A stretch of DNA of 7,183 nt from Desulfobacteraceae bacterium (GCA_030669265.1 DAOVDY010000033.1:1-7183); one strand, 5' to 3'. Counted from the stretch's first letter, positions 1 to 7,183 are shown. The notes: generated by a model not told the origin, from the sequence alone. A program made the numbers and translations.

Positions 1-39
1 AGCGATTATTTCATAGCCATCTTTTTTTATAGGTGCCTT

Positions 40-1494
40 GTGTTGTATATTTTGAGACATATATCCCTTCGTATTTGGGCCTCGGTTCTATTGGGGGGGC
101 TCATGAGCCTTTGGATTTTGCCGGCATTTCATTCTCACATAGGGCTCAACTGGTCTCTTGTGCCAGCATTGGGGATCATGATAGTGGTTTTTGTGGCCAT
201 TGGCTGGTTTTCAAACCGGTTAGGCCTTAGTGCTGTTGAGCGCTTGATCAAGGAAGCTACTACCTGGGAAAGGGTCGGTGCATTCCGTGGAGCTGAAGAT
301 GCCTTTAAAAAAGCTACTGCTGTTTTGGACAGTTTCCTTCTATCGCCTCTTGTGAAAAGGAAAGAATCTGCCAAACTTGCCGCTCGTCTCGCTCGCTTCT
401 ATCTTGCACGTGCCGATAAAAACCATTCCTCCGAAACCTTTATAATCTCTTACCTTCAATCTCACCCCGAAGATGAGGAGGTGGCAGAGAACTGGTTGCA
501 ACAAGTTGCAAGCCATGGTGGCCTTAAAACAGAACATTATGAGCTTGCCTTCCGAATAGGAAACGCCCAACCCAAGAACACAACAATTCAGCATTTGCTG
601 GCGCGGTTTTATCTGTCGGAAGGCCGAACTGATTTCCCTGCTCTTCAAATGTACCGACATGTTTTAAGTGAAGGCAGTAATGAAACTGTCGACATTGTTG
701 AGGGTCTTGCAGAACTTTTCCTCAGAGAGGGACGTGCTGATGAATGGGCGCTAAGAATATATCTTCAGGCGTTTAGGCTGAGCAGTGAAAGATATAAACT
801 TTTGAGAGGAATTGCAGCTTGTGTTCACTGGACCCATGAGACAGAACGAACCACACATCTATTGCAACAGGCCCGTAAATTATTAGTGAGCCTTGATGAA
901 ATGCAATTGAAAAAACTCCGGGCAGGCTTTAATCCTCCAGGTTTGGAACCGGCAGAGCAAAAAATTTCTGCTCAATTAAGGGTTGGAATTATACTATTGA
1001 AAGTGCTGAGATGGATAGGGAGCTCCCTTTTCACTCTCATTACATCTGCAGCCTTTGAACTAATAGGCGGCGCAAGGTATTTGATTAACCTCATCAAACG
1101 CTCCAGAAGGTCAAAGCTCATCCTTGAGTGGACAATGATCACTGTCCTGGCTATCGGGGTTATAATTTTAATGATCAATACAGTCAGCCATCTTATCAGA
1201 ACTAAGAGAGCCCTTTATGAAAAGGAGAAGGCCACTGAGATTGTTGTCACCGACCCATTCACTTTACAGGTCGCTGCATACCTAAAACCACAGGATGCTG
1301 AAAGATATGTGAAATATCTTAAAACGAAAAAATTGGATGCCTTTTGGATAAAAAGGAGAGGGAAAAGAAAGATTTGGTACCAGGTAAGGGTTTCCCATTT
1401 TGCCAACAAGGCATCAGCCAGGGCTTATGGAAAAAATTTAAAAGCACAGGGTATTATTGATGATTTCTACGTTGCCAACTATGAGCGGCCTTAG
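40..1494 (+). CDS. Membrane protein with TPR-like helical region and C-terminal SPOR domain
   Basis: I do not recognise a named gene. Counting from the GTG at 40, hydrophobic helices lie at about residues 10-30 and 40-57. A helix-rich stretch resembling degenerate TPR repeats spans about 65-300. An amphipathic or hydrophobic stretch lies at 315-350, a basic patch (RSRRSK) at 354-359 and a further membrane helix at about 361-382. The last 80 residues, starting at DPFTLQVAAY (405-414) and ending in FYVAN, have the SPOR pattern, including the second half-repeat with WYQVRVSHF and A-rich helix. SPOR domains bind glycan strands lacking stem peptides, usually at division sites. By the positive-inside rule the TPR-like part would be cytoplasmic and the SPOR domain periplasmic (inference). 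The start is uncertain: AGG at 31-33 sits six bases before the GTG, but the frame stays open to the left window edge, so the gene may begin earlier. It points towards the pga operon, so shared transcription is excluded. Confidence 0.8.
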   Translation: MLYILRHISLRIWASVLLGGLMSLWILPAFHSHIGLNWSLVPALGIMIVVFVAIGWFSNRLGLSAVERLIKEATTWERVGAFRGAEDAFKKATAVLDSFLLSPLVKRKESAKLAARLARFYLARADKNHSSETFIISYLQSHPEDEEVAENWLQQVASHGGLKTEHYELAFRIGNAQPKNTTIQHLLARFYLSEGRTDFPALQMYRHVLSEGSNETVDIVEGLAELFLREGRADEWALRIYLQAFRLSSERYKLLRGIAACVHWTHETERTTHLLQQARKLLVSLDEMQLKKLRAGFNPPGLEPAEQKISAQLRVGIILLKVLRWIGSSLFTLITSAAFELIGGARYLINLIKRSRRSKLILEWTMITVLAIGVIILMINTVSHLIRTKRALYEKEKATEIVVTDPFTLQVAAYLKPQDAERYVKYLKTKKLDAFWIKRRGKRKIWYQVRVSHFANKASARAYGKNLKAQGIIDDFYVANYERP

Positions 1495-1697
1495 GTAAAC
1501 ATCGCTATTAACAGACAGTCAAGCAAATCAGAATGTATAATTGTTATCGCGCTATAAAAATTAAAAATAGACATATGAAAATCATATCAAACATTTTTGA
1601 GGTTTGATGATGTGCAATAGATATGAGAGTTAATAGGTGTTTTTAGACTTTTCCTCGGTTTTGCAAACTGCCAACTAACACCATGTCTTATTTTGTG
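1495..1697. other. Convergent intergenic region between the SPOR gene and pgaD
   Basis: This AT-rich gap of 203 bases separates two converging genes, so both transcripts should end near here. I see no open frame of note and no classic intrinsic terminator, meaning a GC-rich hairpin followed by a T run on either strand. Only short AT-rich inverted repeats are visible; they are listed separately. Termination may be Rho-dependent, or the two transcripts may overlap. Confidence 0.6.
1573..1612. repeat. Two overlapping short inverted repeats, weak hairpin candidates
   Basis: ATATGA at 1573-1578 and TCATAT at 1582-1587 form a perfect six-base inverted repeat with a three-base loop. The right arm of this repeat shares bases with a second one: ATCAAAC at 1586-1592 pairs with GTTTGAT at 1602-1608 across a nine-base loop. 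The second stem can be extended to C1583-G1612 if G1609 is bulged. The two stems cannot form together. Neither is GC-rich or followed by a T run, so a terminator role is doubtful, and AT-rich sequence produces such repeats by chance. Confidence 0.25.
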
Positions 1698-2105
1698 TTA
1701 TAGGGGCCATGTCACTTCTTTTTTTGATTGCAACTCTACGATCTGCTCTGGCGGTAGATTAAAAAGTCCAGACAATTGCTCGGCAGTCGTAGAAGATACG
1801 AACTTACGCCTGTCTTTTTTTCCAAACCTAAGATAATTATAATAACCCCAGAAACGGAGTACAGCAAACACTACTAAAATGCTCCAACCCATTTTGGTAA
1901 AAAGGTTCAGCAATTGTAAATAGCCTGCTTTCTCAATTACTTCCACATAAAAAAAATGTATTCCCAATAACCACAGGATTATATTCAAAAGTGGGAAAAA
2001 TAAGTATAGCCACAAAGCCCACACAAGCGTGGTAAAGCTCCACTCGCTAACATTCCTAAGAAAGCTTTTTAACTTTGTATTATTTATGATCTCGATCTCT
2101 GGCAT
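1698..2105 (-). CDS. pgaD: PgaD-like subunit of the PNAG synthase
   Basis: This is a small inner-membrane protein of 135 residues, close to the roughly 137 of E. coli PgaD. Two membrane helices are visible, at about residues 23-49 and 72-91. The second is followed by the basic stretch YLRFGKKDRR (91-100), which resembles the W..YN..R.G...R signature of the PgaD family. The C-terminal 35 residues are soluble and helical, and would face the cytoplasm. In E. coli, PgaD binds PgaC and is needed for PNAG polymerisation, and the pair responds to cyclic di-GMP; whether this one does cannot be read from the sequence. The start is the ATG at 2105. An in-frame stop lies at 2130-2132 and no other normal start codon intervenes. 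It follows pgaC after 17 bp. No Shine-Dalgarno motif is evident. Small PgaD proteins diverge fast, so position and topology weigh as much as sequence in this call. Confidence 0.87.
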   Translation of the reverse strand: MPEIEIINNTKLKSFLRNVSEWSFTTLVWALWLYLFFPLLNIILWLLGIHFFYVEVIEKAGYLQLLNLFTKMGWSILVVFAVLRFWGYYNYLRFGKKDRRKFVSSTTAEQLSGLFNLPPEQIVELQSKKEVTWPL

Positions 2106-2122
2106 ATTATCGATAAATGAAA

Positions 2123-3370
2123 TTATGGTTTAGAAATCCCACGATCAGGGCTTTGCCAAACAGCCCTCGTCCCCTTTTTCTTGAGAAGTGCTTTGGGGGC
2201 ACCTACTAACACGGTCAGAGAGCTGATCATCCAGTACATAAAGGGATACCAGATAACCCAGAATAAGTATCGTACCATTCTCTTTTCATAAATATGGTCC
2301 ACAAATAGGCTGACCACAAACTGGATTACACACGTGAGGGCAAGAATCGACCCGGCCCATGCTGGAGGTATGGGAGGTGCAAGCCGTACTGGCAAAGTGA
2401 GGGTAAAAATTTCTGTTAGAGCCCAAAGGGTAACAAGTGTCCAGAAAGTGTATGCCCAGACTACGCTGAACACATATTCCACGTATATCGGCCATAATCT
2501 GCGCTGTCTCCAGTCTTGCCAGATATCTATATGCTTTCTGAGCACCTCTACACCACCCTGGGACCAACGCAAGCGCTGCCTCCAGAGACCCTTGAGTGTT
2601 TCAGGCACAAGTATCCAGCAAATAGAACGAGGCTCATAGTGAACATCCCAAAAATGCTTCTCAAGCTTCCAGGTAATATCTATATCTTCCGTGACCATAT
2701 CTGTGTCTAAGAATCCTACCGACACGAGCGCCTGTCTGCGGAAGGCAGCTATCGCTCCAGACACGGTCAAGACCTTTCCAAGTATCCTCTGTGTCCTTTT
2801 TATGAGGCCGATGATAGTAGAATATTCTCCGGTTTGGATCTTGGCGAGGAGAGTTGTTCGATTAAGTACTCGTGGATTTCCAGTAACAGCGCCTGCTCGG
2901 GGAAATTTGATAAAATGCCACGCTATCCATTTGAGGGCCTTTGGATCCAAGAGGGCATCGGCATCTATCGTGAGGATTAAATCAGCCCTGGCAATCAGGC
3001 AGCCAATGTTCAAAGCAGCTGCCTTGCCTTGGTTTTCCTTTAGATACGCAGCCCGCACCTGTTCATGTTTCTCGGAAAGCTCGTGGATTATAGAAGCTGT
3101 CTTGTCTGTGCTGCCATCATCTATGGCAATGATTTCGTATTTCGGGTAATCAAGCTCTAAAAGCTGAACTATTGTATCGTGTATCTGTGCTTCTTCGTTA
3201 TGGCAGGGGACCAGTACAGAAAAAAACGGAAACTCTTTAATGGCAGGGAGATTATCGGCCCCCCGCTCCAGACGCCAGTAAAATATGAGTGAGCCAATGA
3301 TCCAGACAAAACTCATCAAAAGGGGATACAGATACACAAAGTCATTAACAAACTGAAAGAATGTGAGCAT
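2123..3370 (-). CDS. pgaC: PNAG synthase, GT2 family glycosyltransferase
   Basis: This processive inner-membrane enzyme joins GlcNAc units from UDP-GlcNAc in beta-1,6 linkage. At 415 residues it is slightly shorter than E. coli PgaC (about 441). An N-terminal membrane helix spans about residues 7-32. The GT2 catalytic domain follows with the expected motifs: VLVPCHNEE (52-60), DDGSTD (84-89), the DAD metal and nucleotide site (136-138), TED (227-229, carrying the likely catalytic base) and QRLRW (265-269), typical of processive synthases. Further membrane helices lie at about 294-320, 337-358 and 366-389. The tail SPDRG (407-411) also resembles PgaC/IcaA proteins. The ATG at 3370 is the only plausible start, since a stop lies in frame at 3413-3415 with no ATG, GTG or TTG between. 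The gene starts 8 bp after the pgaB stop with no clear Shine-Dalgarno motif. Hyaluronan or cellulose synthases share the GT2 motifs, but the pgaA, pgaB and pgaD neighbours decide the assignment. Confidence 0.96.
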   Translation of the reverse strand: MLTFFQFVNDFVYLYPLLMSFVWIIGSLIFYWRLERGADNLPAIKEFPFFSVLVPCHNEEAQIHDTIVQLLELDYPKYEIIAIDDGSTDKTASIIHELSEKHEQVRAAYLKENQGKAAALNIGCLIARADLILTIDADALLDPKALKWIAWHFIKFPRAGAVTGNPRVLNRTTLLAKIQTGEYSTIIGLIKRTQRILGKVLTVSGAIAAFRRQALVSVGFLDTDMVTEDIDITWKLEKHFWDVHYEPRSICWILVPETLKGLWRQRLRWSQGGVEVLRKHIDIWQDWRQRRLWPIYVEYVFSVVWAYTFWTLVTLWALTEIFTLTLPVRLAPPIPPAWAGSILALTCVIQFVVSLFVDHIYEKRMVRYLFWVIWYPFMYWMISSLTVLVGAPKALLKKKGTRAVWQSPDRGISKP

Positions 3371-3378
3371 TGTTGCTT

Positions 3379-5307
3379 TTATTGAATAAATGGATAGATA
3401 CGAGTTGACATCTCACGTCTTATCTTTTTTGCCATAGGCTTATCCAACAAGAAATTATCTGGGTAATAGGCAATATGCCTACCCCCTGTGGCGAGAATAT
3501 CTCGTATCTCTTTAAGAAGGACGCTGTCTTCAATCCAGTTATTTCTCCTCCAATTATATGCCTGCACTTTAAATACTGTCTTTTTTGACCATTCAGGATA
3601 TTTCTTTGCCTTGTTAACCAGTTCCCTAAGCCACACTAAAGGACGCTTTATTTCCTCCATCTGGGGATACGCCATAATGACTACCTGGTCGTATTCCTGA
3701 AGGAAAAGCTCGTAGTTCTGAGCAAACCATATTTCTGATTCAGGATTAGTCAGGACTGGTGCATAAAGATTTCTTGCAAACTTGGCCTCCGGGCGATATT
3801 TTCTTACTCCCTCCATTATCTCCTTTGTAAAATTTATCAATGTCTCGGTTTTAAGCTTTGCCCAGTTCATTGCACGCTCAGGATCCCTCCCGAGATTATC
3901 AGGCATCACATCTTCTCCGAAAGCGGCTTTATAGGTGGAAACTGCCAGTGGATGATAGTCTTCCGTGTCTGTGAGGTATGCATCATCCTGGAATAAAATG
4001 CCATGTATCTGAGAATGGGCTGCCAAATCCTCGTACATAATTCGAACAAGATCTCTAACTGCGGGACTAAAGGGTGTAAGTCTTTTGTACCAGGAGCGAC
4101 TAGGCCTAACATTGCCCTCATTAAGTTCGGATACCCTCAGGTTTTCATTAAGTTTTTTATCAGGAAGTACGATACTCAATGTTGGCATCCACGCATAGAC
4201 TATTATGTCTCGTATAATCATCTGGTGAACAGCATGGCTGAAGATATCTGCTTTCACAGGCAAGACCCTGTTGGCGAAATAGACACTTTTTATATTGCCT
4301 GAGCCATCTGGATCTGCAAATGCTTGTAGAAACACTGTGTTGACTTTCATGTCCAATAGACGGTCTATTAGTTTGCCAAGTTTTTTGTCGGTCTCTTCAT
4401 ATGAGCTGGGGTCATAAACCAGGTCCAGGTCGATCTGTACAGCCCTTGTCAAGGATTTCTCCTCATAAAGGGTGGCGGTATTTTTGATAAAGCTATTCAT
4501 TGTCTCATTTAAAATCATATTCCGGTTAATGGCATGAAGGCACTCCACATGGGCCACGCCCTCTTCAAGTGTAAAAGTAAAGAGACAACCGGCTTTGTGT
4601 GCCGCTTCTATGCTTATGCGATTAAACATTCCATATGGCCAGACTATAGCACGTGGGGTGACACCAAGTTTCCTTGTAAACAAGCCATTTTGCGCTATGA
4701 AATCAGACTCGATCCTGGCCCTGTATTCATCTTCTGTCTCATAGGTTTCTGTGTCAGGGTCAAAGGCGAATACATTCACTGCTGGACCCACATTCCCTTG
4801 TGGATTGTATCGAATACCCTTATGCAAGTCATAGGTATGAGAGGCAATTTCGACGAGATCACTTTGAGCAACTTCTCTAATCTGATCCCAGTTCATCAGG
4901 GGTTCTGGAAGGCCGTCTGGAGGGTTGTCAATCCAAGAACCGACCACTGCTAATATAGATGGATAGCCAAAAGTTTTGAGAACTGGGAAGACAAATTTGT
5001 AGTAAGAAATGTATGCGTCGTCGAAGGTCAGAAGTATGGGGTTATGAGGAAGATCTTTCTTGCCCTCTCTGGCACTCAGGATATCGCCTAAGGACACGGG
5101 ATGGTACCCGTGGGTTCTCAGGTACTCCATCTGTTCAATAAAGATGTTTTGTGACACACCATAGGAATTACCTGGGTGGGCCTTTATTGGAACATTGTGA
5201 TAGCAAAACACAAGAAACTCGCCTGGATGCATCCCTTTAGCCAGCATACTGTTTGGTAGGCTGACGATAATACATGTTATAATGATAATAAATAAATTCT
5301 TTGCCAT
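3379..5307 (-). CDS. pgaB: PNAG N-deacetylase, CE4 plus C-terminal hydrolase-like domain
   Basis: PgaB partly deacetylates PNAG in the periplasm, which is needed for export through PgaA. I chose the ATG at 5307 (642 residues; E. coli PgaB has about 672) because AGGTGG lies eight bases upstream and MAKN plus a hydrophobic core makes a good signal peptide; the GTG at 5319 is an in-frame alternative. Residues 1-24 form the signal peptide. The CE4 deacetylase domain holds LLTFDD with D96 and D97, and SHTYDLH with H157 and H162, the expected metal-binding set, followed by VWPYG (222-226). From about residue 288 a second domain starts at RAVQIDLDLVYD; its acidic motif FQDDAYLTDTED (439-450) matches the active-site region of the GH153 domain of PgaB. 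I see no lipobox cysteine, unlike the E. coli lipoprotein. The FDDA sequence replaces the usual FDDG. It overlaps pgaA by one base. Confidence 0.95.
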   Translation of the reverse strand: MAKNLFIIIITCIIVSLPNSMLAKGMHPGEFLVFCYHNVPIKAHPGNSYGVSQNIFIEQMEYLRTHGYHPVSLGDILSAREGKKDLPHNPILLTFDDAYISYYKFVFPVLKTFGYPSILAVVGSWIDNPPDGLPEPLMNWDQIREVAQSDLVEIASHTYDLHKGIRYNPQGNVGPAVNVFAFDPDTETYETEDEYRARIESDFIAQNGLFTRKLGVTPRAIVWPYGMFNRISIEAAHKAGCLFTFTLEEGVAHVECLHAINRNMILNETMNSFIKNTATLYEEKSLTRAVQIDLDLVYDPSSYEETDKKLGKLIDRLLDMKVNTVFLQAFADPDGSGNIKSVYFANRVLPVKADIFSHAVHQMIIRDIIVYAWMPTLSIVLPDKKLNENLRVSELNEGNVRPSRSWYKRLTPFSPAVRDLVRIMYEDLAAHSQIHGILFQDDAYLTDTEDYHPLAVSTYKAAFGEDVMPDNLGRDPERAMNWAKLKTETLINFTKEIMEGVRKYRPEAKFARNLYAPVLTNPESEIWFAQNYELFLQEYDQVVIMAYPQMEEIKRPLVWLRELVNKAKKYPEWSKKTVFKVQAYNWRRNNWIEDSVLLKEIRDILATGGRHIAYYPDNFLLDKPMAKKIRREMSTRIYPFIQ

Positions 5308-7183
5308 CAGAACTGCCACCTAAAGTTTAAATAAAAGCTGAAGCCGTTTACTGATTCACCATCATAAACATTTCGAGCTAACTTAGTGCCCCAAAGCAAA
5401 GCTTGTGTGTCAGAAAACTCATGTTCTTGCTCGTAACGGATGGAGGCAACTACATTATTGGAAAATCCGGACTGGTTATAATTGCCCAGAGAGAAAAAAA
5501 GGCGGTGCGTAAAAGACCTATTAAGAATACGCCAAACCGTATGCTCGGTCATATGAGTAGCCGAAAGATCCCAATCGCTCTTTGGATTAAAGTATGGCGC
5601 ATCATCACGGGTATTCCGAGATGCATATAAATTGAGAAAGAGACGCATTTTCCAATCATTTTTCACCCACAAACCCTGCTCATAGCCGAACAAACCCTGA
5701 TTTCTATCATTGCCATCCGAGAATGTGAGATGAGAAAAAGAAAGGTTATAACTGCGCCACTCGCTTTCTCTGTATGTTATTCCCATACCGAATTTATTAG
5801 CTTCAATATCATGAACGCTGGCACGCGCGGGTATATCGATTGTAAAAGAGTCGTAAGAAAAATTCAAGCTCCAGTAATCATCAGGATGAAAATTAATGAG
5901 TGAGAAAGATCCAAAATCGTTTCCATTATCATAGTTGAATGAAAACTGCTGCCTTAGATCAAAAGAGCTGTTTAAAATATGATCGATTCCCAGGCCTACA
6001 CGGCGAAAATGGTTCGACTGATTTTCATACTGGATCTGTTGCCACAAAAGAAAAGTATAGAGTCTAGTGTAGAGGGAAAGGGGCTGGGAAAGGTTGGTTG
6101 TAAAGCGTATATCTTGAGTGTCATCATCTTCTCTTGACACAATGACATCTGTAGAGAATTCCCGCATCTCTTCAACTTTAAGTCCTCGAACAAGCCTTTG
6201 CACATCTTTGTCTTTGGGGTAGGCAGACAGCAGATTCTTTGCCTCCTCTCTGGCCTGCTCCTTAAATGCAAGCTCATTGAGCCCCATTATCTTTCCTGTT
6301 TGGGCCTTAAAAAATTCGGGTTCAAGGGTTTCAATGATCTTAAACTCCTTGAGGGCCTTGCGCGGCCATCCGCGAAAGAGATACACATGAGCAAGGCCAT
6401 TGCGTAAAGCTGTGTGGGCAGGCGCCTTTTCATGAAGATCCTCGAAGTACCTCTCTGCCTCCCTTAACCTATCTTTACATACAAGAAACCAACCTCTCGC
6501 AAGAGCTATATCAAGCTTGGTCCAGTTAGGACGAATGTTTTTGTCTTTACCTATAAATGGCGGTATTTCTTGGTCAAGTTTATCCAGAACCTGTCTGGCC
6601 AAGTTCCATTCTCTTATTTCCTGAAGTGTATAGAATTTGACCATTCGACCGTTAAACGAGTGTGGTTGGGTTTTCAACGCCTCATCGCATAGTGCCAAGG
6701 CCTTGTAAGGCTGATCCAGGTATAGATATGCCCACGCCACTTCTTCAAGCACCCATGGTGGAAGCGGTATCTCTTCTGTAACCAGCTTCTCGTAAACATC
6801 TACCGCTTCATCCATTTGGTTGTCTTTGATGAGTGCGATGATATAATCAGACTTGTACCTTAGACTTTTATTGCTCTCCACTAAGGGGGAAAGAATATTT
6901 ATGGCTTCCTTAAACTCGCCCCAGCGAATGCGGTCGACTGCCATGTCGCCCATGATGGTGTCATAAATTTCAACGTCCGAGGGAAATTCCCTAAGGGCCT
7001 GTTCGAGGGCATAGGAACTGGCTCCCATGTCAGACATGGCCCGCAGTCTCAGTTTGCGGGCAACAGGATTTCCCGGTGATAATTCAAGAATGCGATCATA
7101 TTCTTGAATAGCTGACCAGAATCTCTTTGCCTTTTCATTGGCAAATGCACGGGCAAATCTGATTTCCAAATTGCCTGGAAAAG
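5307..7183 (-). CDS. pgaA: PNAG export outer-membrane porin, TPR plus beta-barrel (5' end outside window)
   Basis: PgaA carries deacetylated PNAG through the outer membrane. The reading frame runs off the right edge. The TTG at 7167-7169 would be an in-frame start, but PGNLEIRFARA reads straight through it as TPR sequence and no signal peptide follows, so the true start is upstream. E. coli PgaA has about 807 residues, so roughly 180 may be missing. Counting from that TTG, TPR-like helix pairs are visible at about residues 14-34, 137-170, 215-250 and 251-284; in E. coli this region binds PgaB and guides the polymer. From about 338 to 620 the sequence changes to alternating, aromatic-rich strands, about 280 residues, matching the 16-strand barrel size. 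PYFNPKSDW (525-533) and the end YLNFRWQF, with terminal phenylalanine as in most outer-membrane proteins, resemble known PgaA. It is the first gene of the operon visible here, and its promoter is not in the window. Confidence 0.93.
   Translation of the reverse strand, partial: FPGNLEIRFARAFANEKAKRFWSAIQEYDRILELSPGNPVARKLRLRAMSDMGASSYALEQALREFPSDVEIYDTIMGDMAVDRIRWGEFKEAINILSPLVESNKSLRYKSDYIIALIKDNQMDEAVDVYEKLVTEEIPLPPWVLEEVAWAYLYLDQPYKALALCDEALKTQPHSFNGRMVKFYTLQEIREWNLARQVLDKLDQEIPPFIGKDKNIRPNWTKLDIALARGWFLVCKDRLREAERYFEDLHEKAPAHTALRNGLAHVYLFRGWPRKALKEFKIIETLEPEFFKAQTGKIMGLNELAFKEQAREEAKNLLSAYPKDKDVQRLVRGLKVEEMREFSTDVIVSREDDDTQDIRFTTNLSQPLSLYTRLYTFLLWQQIQYENQSNHFRRVGLGIDHILNSSFDLRQQFSFNYDNGNDFGSFSLINFHPDDYWSLNFSYDSFTIDIPARASVHDIEANKFGMGITYRESEWRSYNLSFSHLTFSDGNDRNQGLFGYEQGLWVKNDWKMRLFLNLYASRNTRDDAPYFNPKSDWDLSATHMTEHTVWRILNRSFTHRLFFSLGNYNQSGFSNNVVASIRYEQEHEFSDTQALLWGTKLARNVYDGESVNGFSFYLNFRWQF
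5316..5321 (-). promoter_or_regulatory. Shine-Dalgarno site of pgaB inside the 3' end of pgaA
   Basis: On the minus strand the bases read AGGTGG, followed by eight bases and then the ATG at 5305-5307. The same bases encode Arg-Trp near the PgaA C-terminus. The GTG at 5317-5319 lies inside this motif, which argues against that GTG being the start. The TGA of pgaA (5307-5309) and the ATG of pgaB share one base, so terminating ribosomes could restart directly on pgaB. Confidence 0.7.

Noticed and set aside
1676..1700. TAACAC/GTGTTA inverted repeat overlapping the pgaD stop codon as a terminator
   Set aside because: The stem is only six AT-rich pairs with a 13-base loop, and no T run follows on the minus strand.
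2691..3149. Open frame of 152 codons on the plus strand inside pgaC
   Set aside because: It lies antisense to the GT2 catalytic core, whose motifs are intact. Its translation shows no recognisable domain and has the composition of a shadow frame.
4534..4953. Open frame of 139 codons on the plus strand inside pgaB
   Set aside because: It is antisense to the CE4 domain, cysteine- and histidine-rich with no family resemblance and no ribosome site that stands out.
5317..5319. GTG as the start of pgaB
   Set aside because: It lies inside the AGGTGG motif that best serves as the ribosome site for the ATG twelve bases on, and that ATG gives a more typical signal peptide. It is kept only as an alternative.
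7167..7169. TTG as the start of pgaA
   Set aside because: The frame is open to the window edge, the residues on both sides of the TTG read as continuous TPR sequence, and no signal peptide follows as an outer-membrane porin requires.
1..7183. CRISPR arrays, tRNAs, insertion sequences or attachment sites
   Set aside because: Reading both strands by eye I found no spaced direct repeats, tRNA-like cloverleaf, transposase motif or terminal inverted repeats.

Overview
The window carries a pgaABCD operon on the minus strand, transcribed from right to left. It encodes the machinery that makes, partly deacetylates and exports poly-beta-1,6-N-acetyl-D-glucosamine (PNAG, the biofilm polysaccharide called PGA in E. 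coli). One unrelated-looking membrane protein gene with a C-terminal SPOR domain lies on the plus strand and converges on the operon. An outer-membrane porin (PgaA), a periplasmic PgaB and a peptidoglycan-binding SPOR domain together point to a Gram-negative (diderm) bacterium. Base composition looks balanced to slightly AT-rich by eye, and the pga proteins look divergent from the enterobacterial ones. A proteobacterium or a Desulfobacterota-type lineage fits, but the window holds no rRNA or other marker to settle it.

Layout, left to right. Positions 40-1494 (+) encode a protein with two N-terminal membrane helices, a TPR-like helical region, a third membrane helix and a C-terminal SPOR domain. 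Positions 1495-1697 are a convergent intergenic gap with no gene and no convincing terminator. Then, all on the minus strand: pgaD (1698-2105), pgaC (2123-3370), pgaB (3379-5307, with a possible upstream GTG at 5319) and pgaA (5307-7183, its 5' end cut off by the window edge). Spacing is tight: pgaA and pgaB overlap by one base in a TGATG, pgaB-pgaC are 8 bp apart and pgaC-pgaD 17 bp apart. This indicates one transcript whose promoter lies upstream of pgaA, outside the window.

How the genes work together (family knowledge applied to the motifs seen here): PgaC, an inner-membrane GT2 synthase, polymerises UDP-GlcNAc with the small membrane protein PgaD. PgaB, with a CE4 deacetylase domain and a C-terminal glycoside hydrolase-like domain, removes some acetyl groups in the periplasm. 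PgaA, with a periplasmic TPR superhelix followed by a beta-barrel, guides the polymer out. All key motifs are present, so the system looks functional.

I see no wholly new system. The points most worth a second look are the apparent lack of a lipoprotein cysteine in PgaB, the pgaB ribosome binding site embedded in the last codons of pgaA, and the unusual architecture of the SPOR protein next door.
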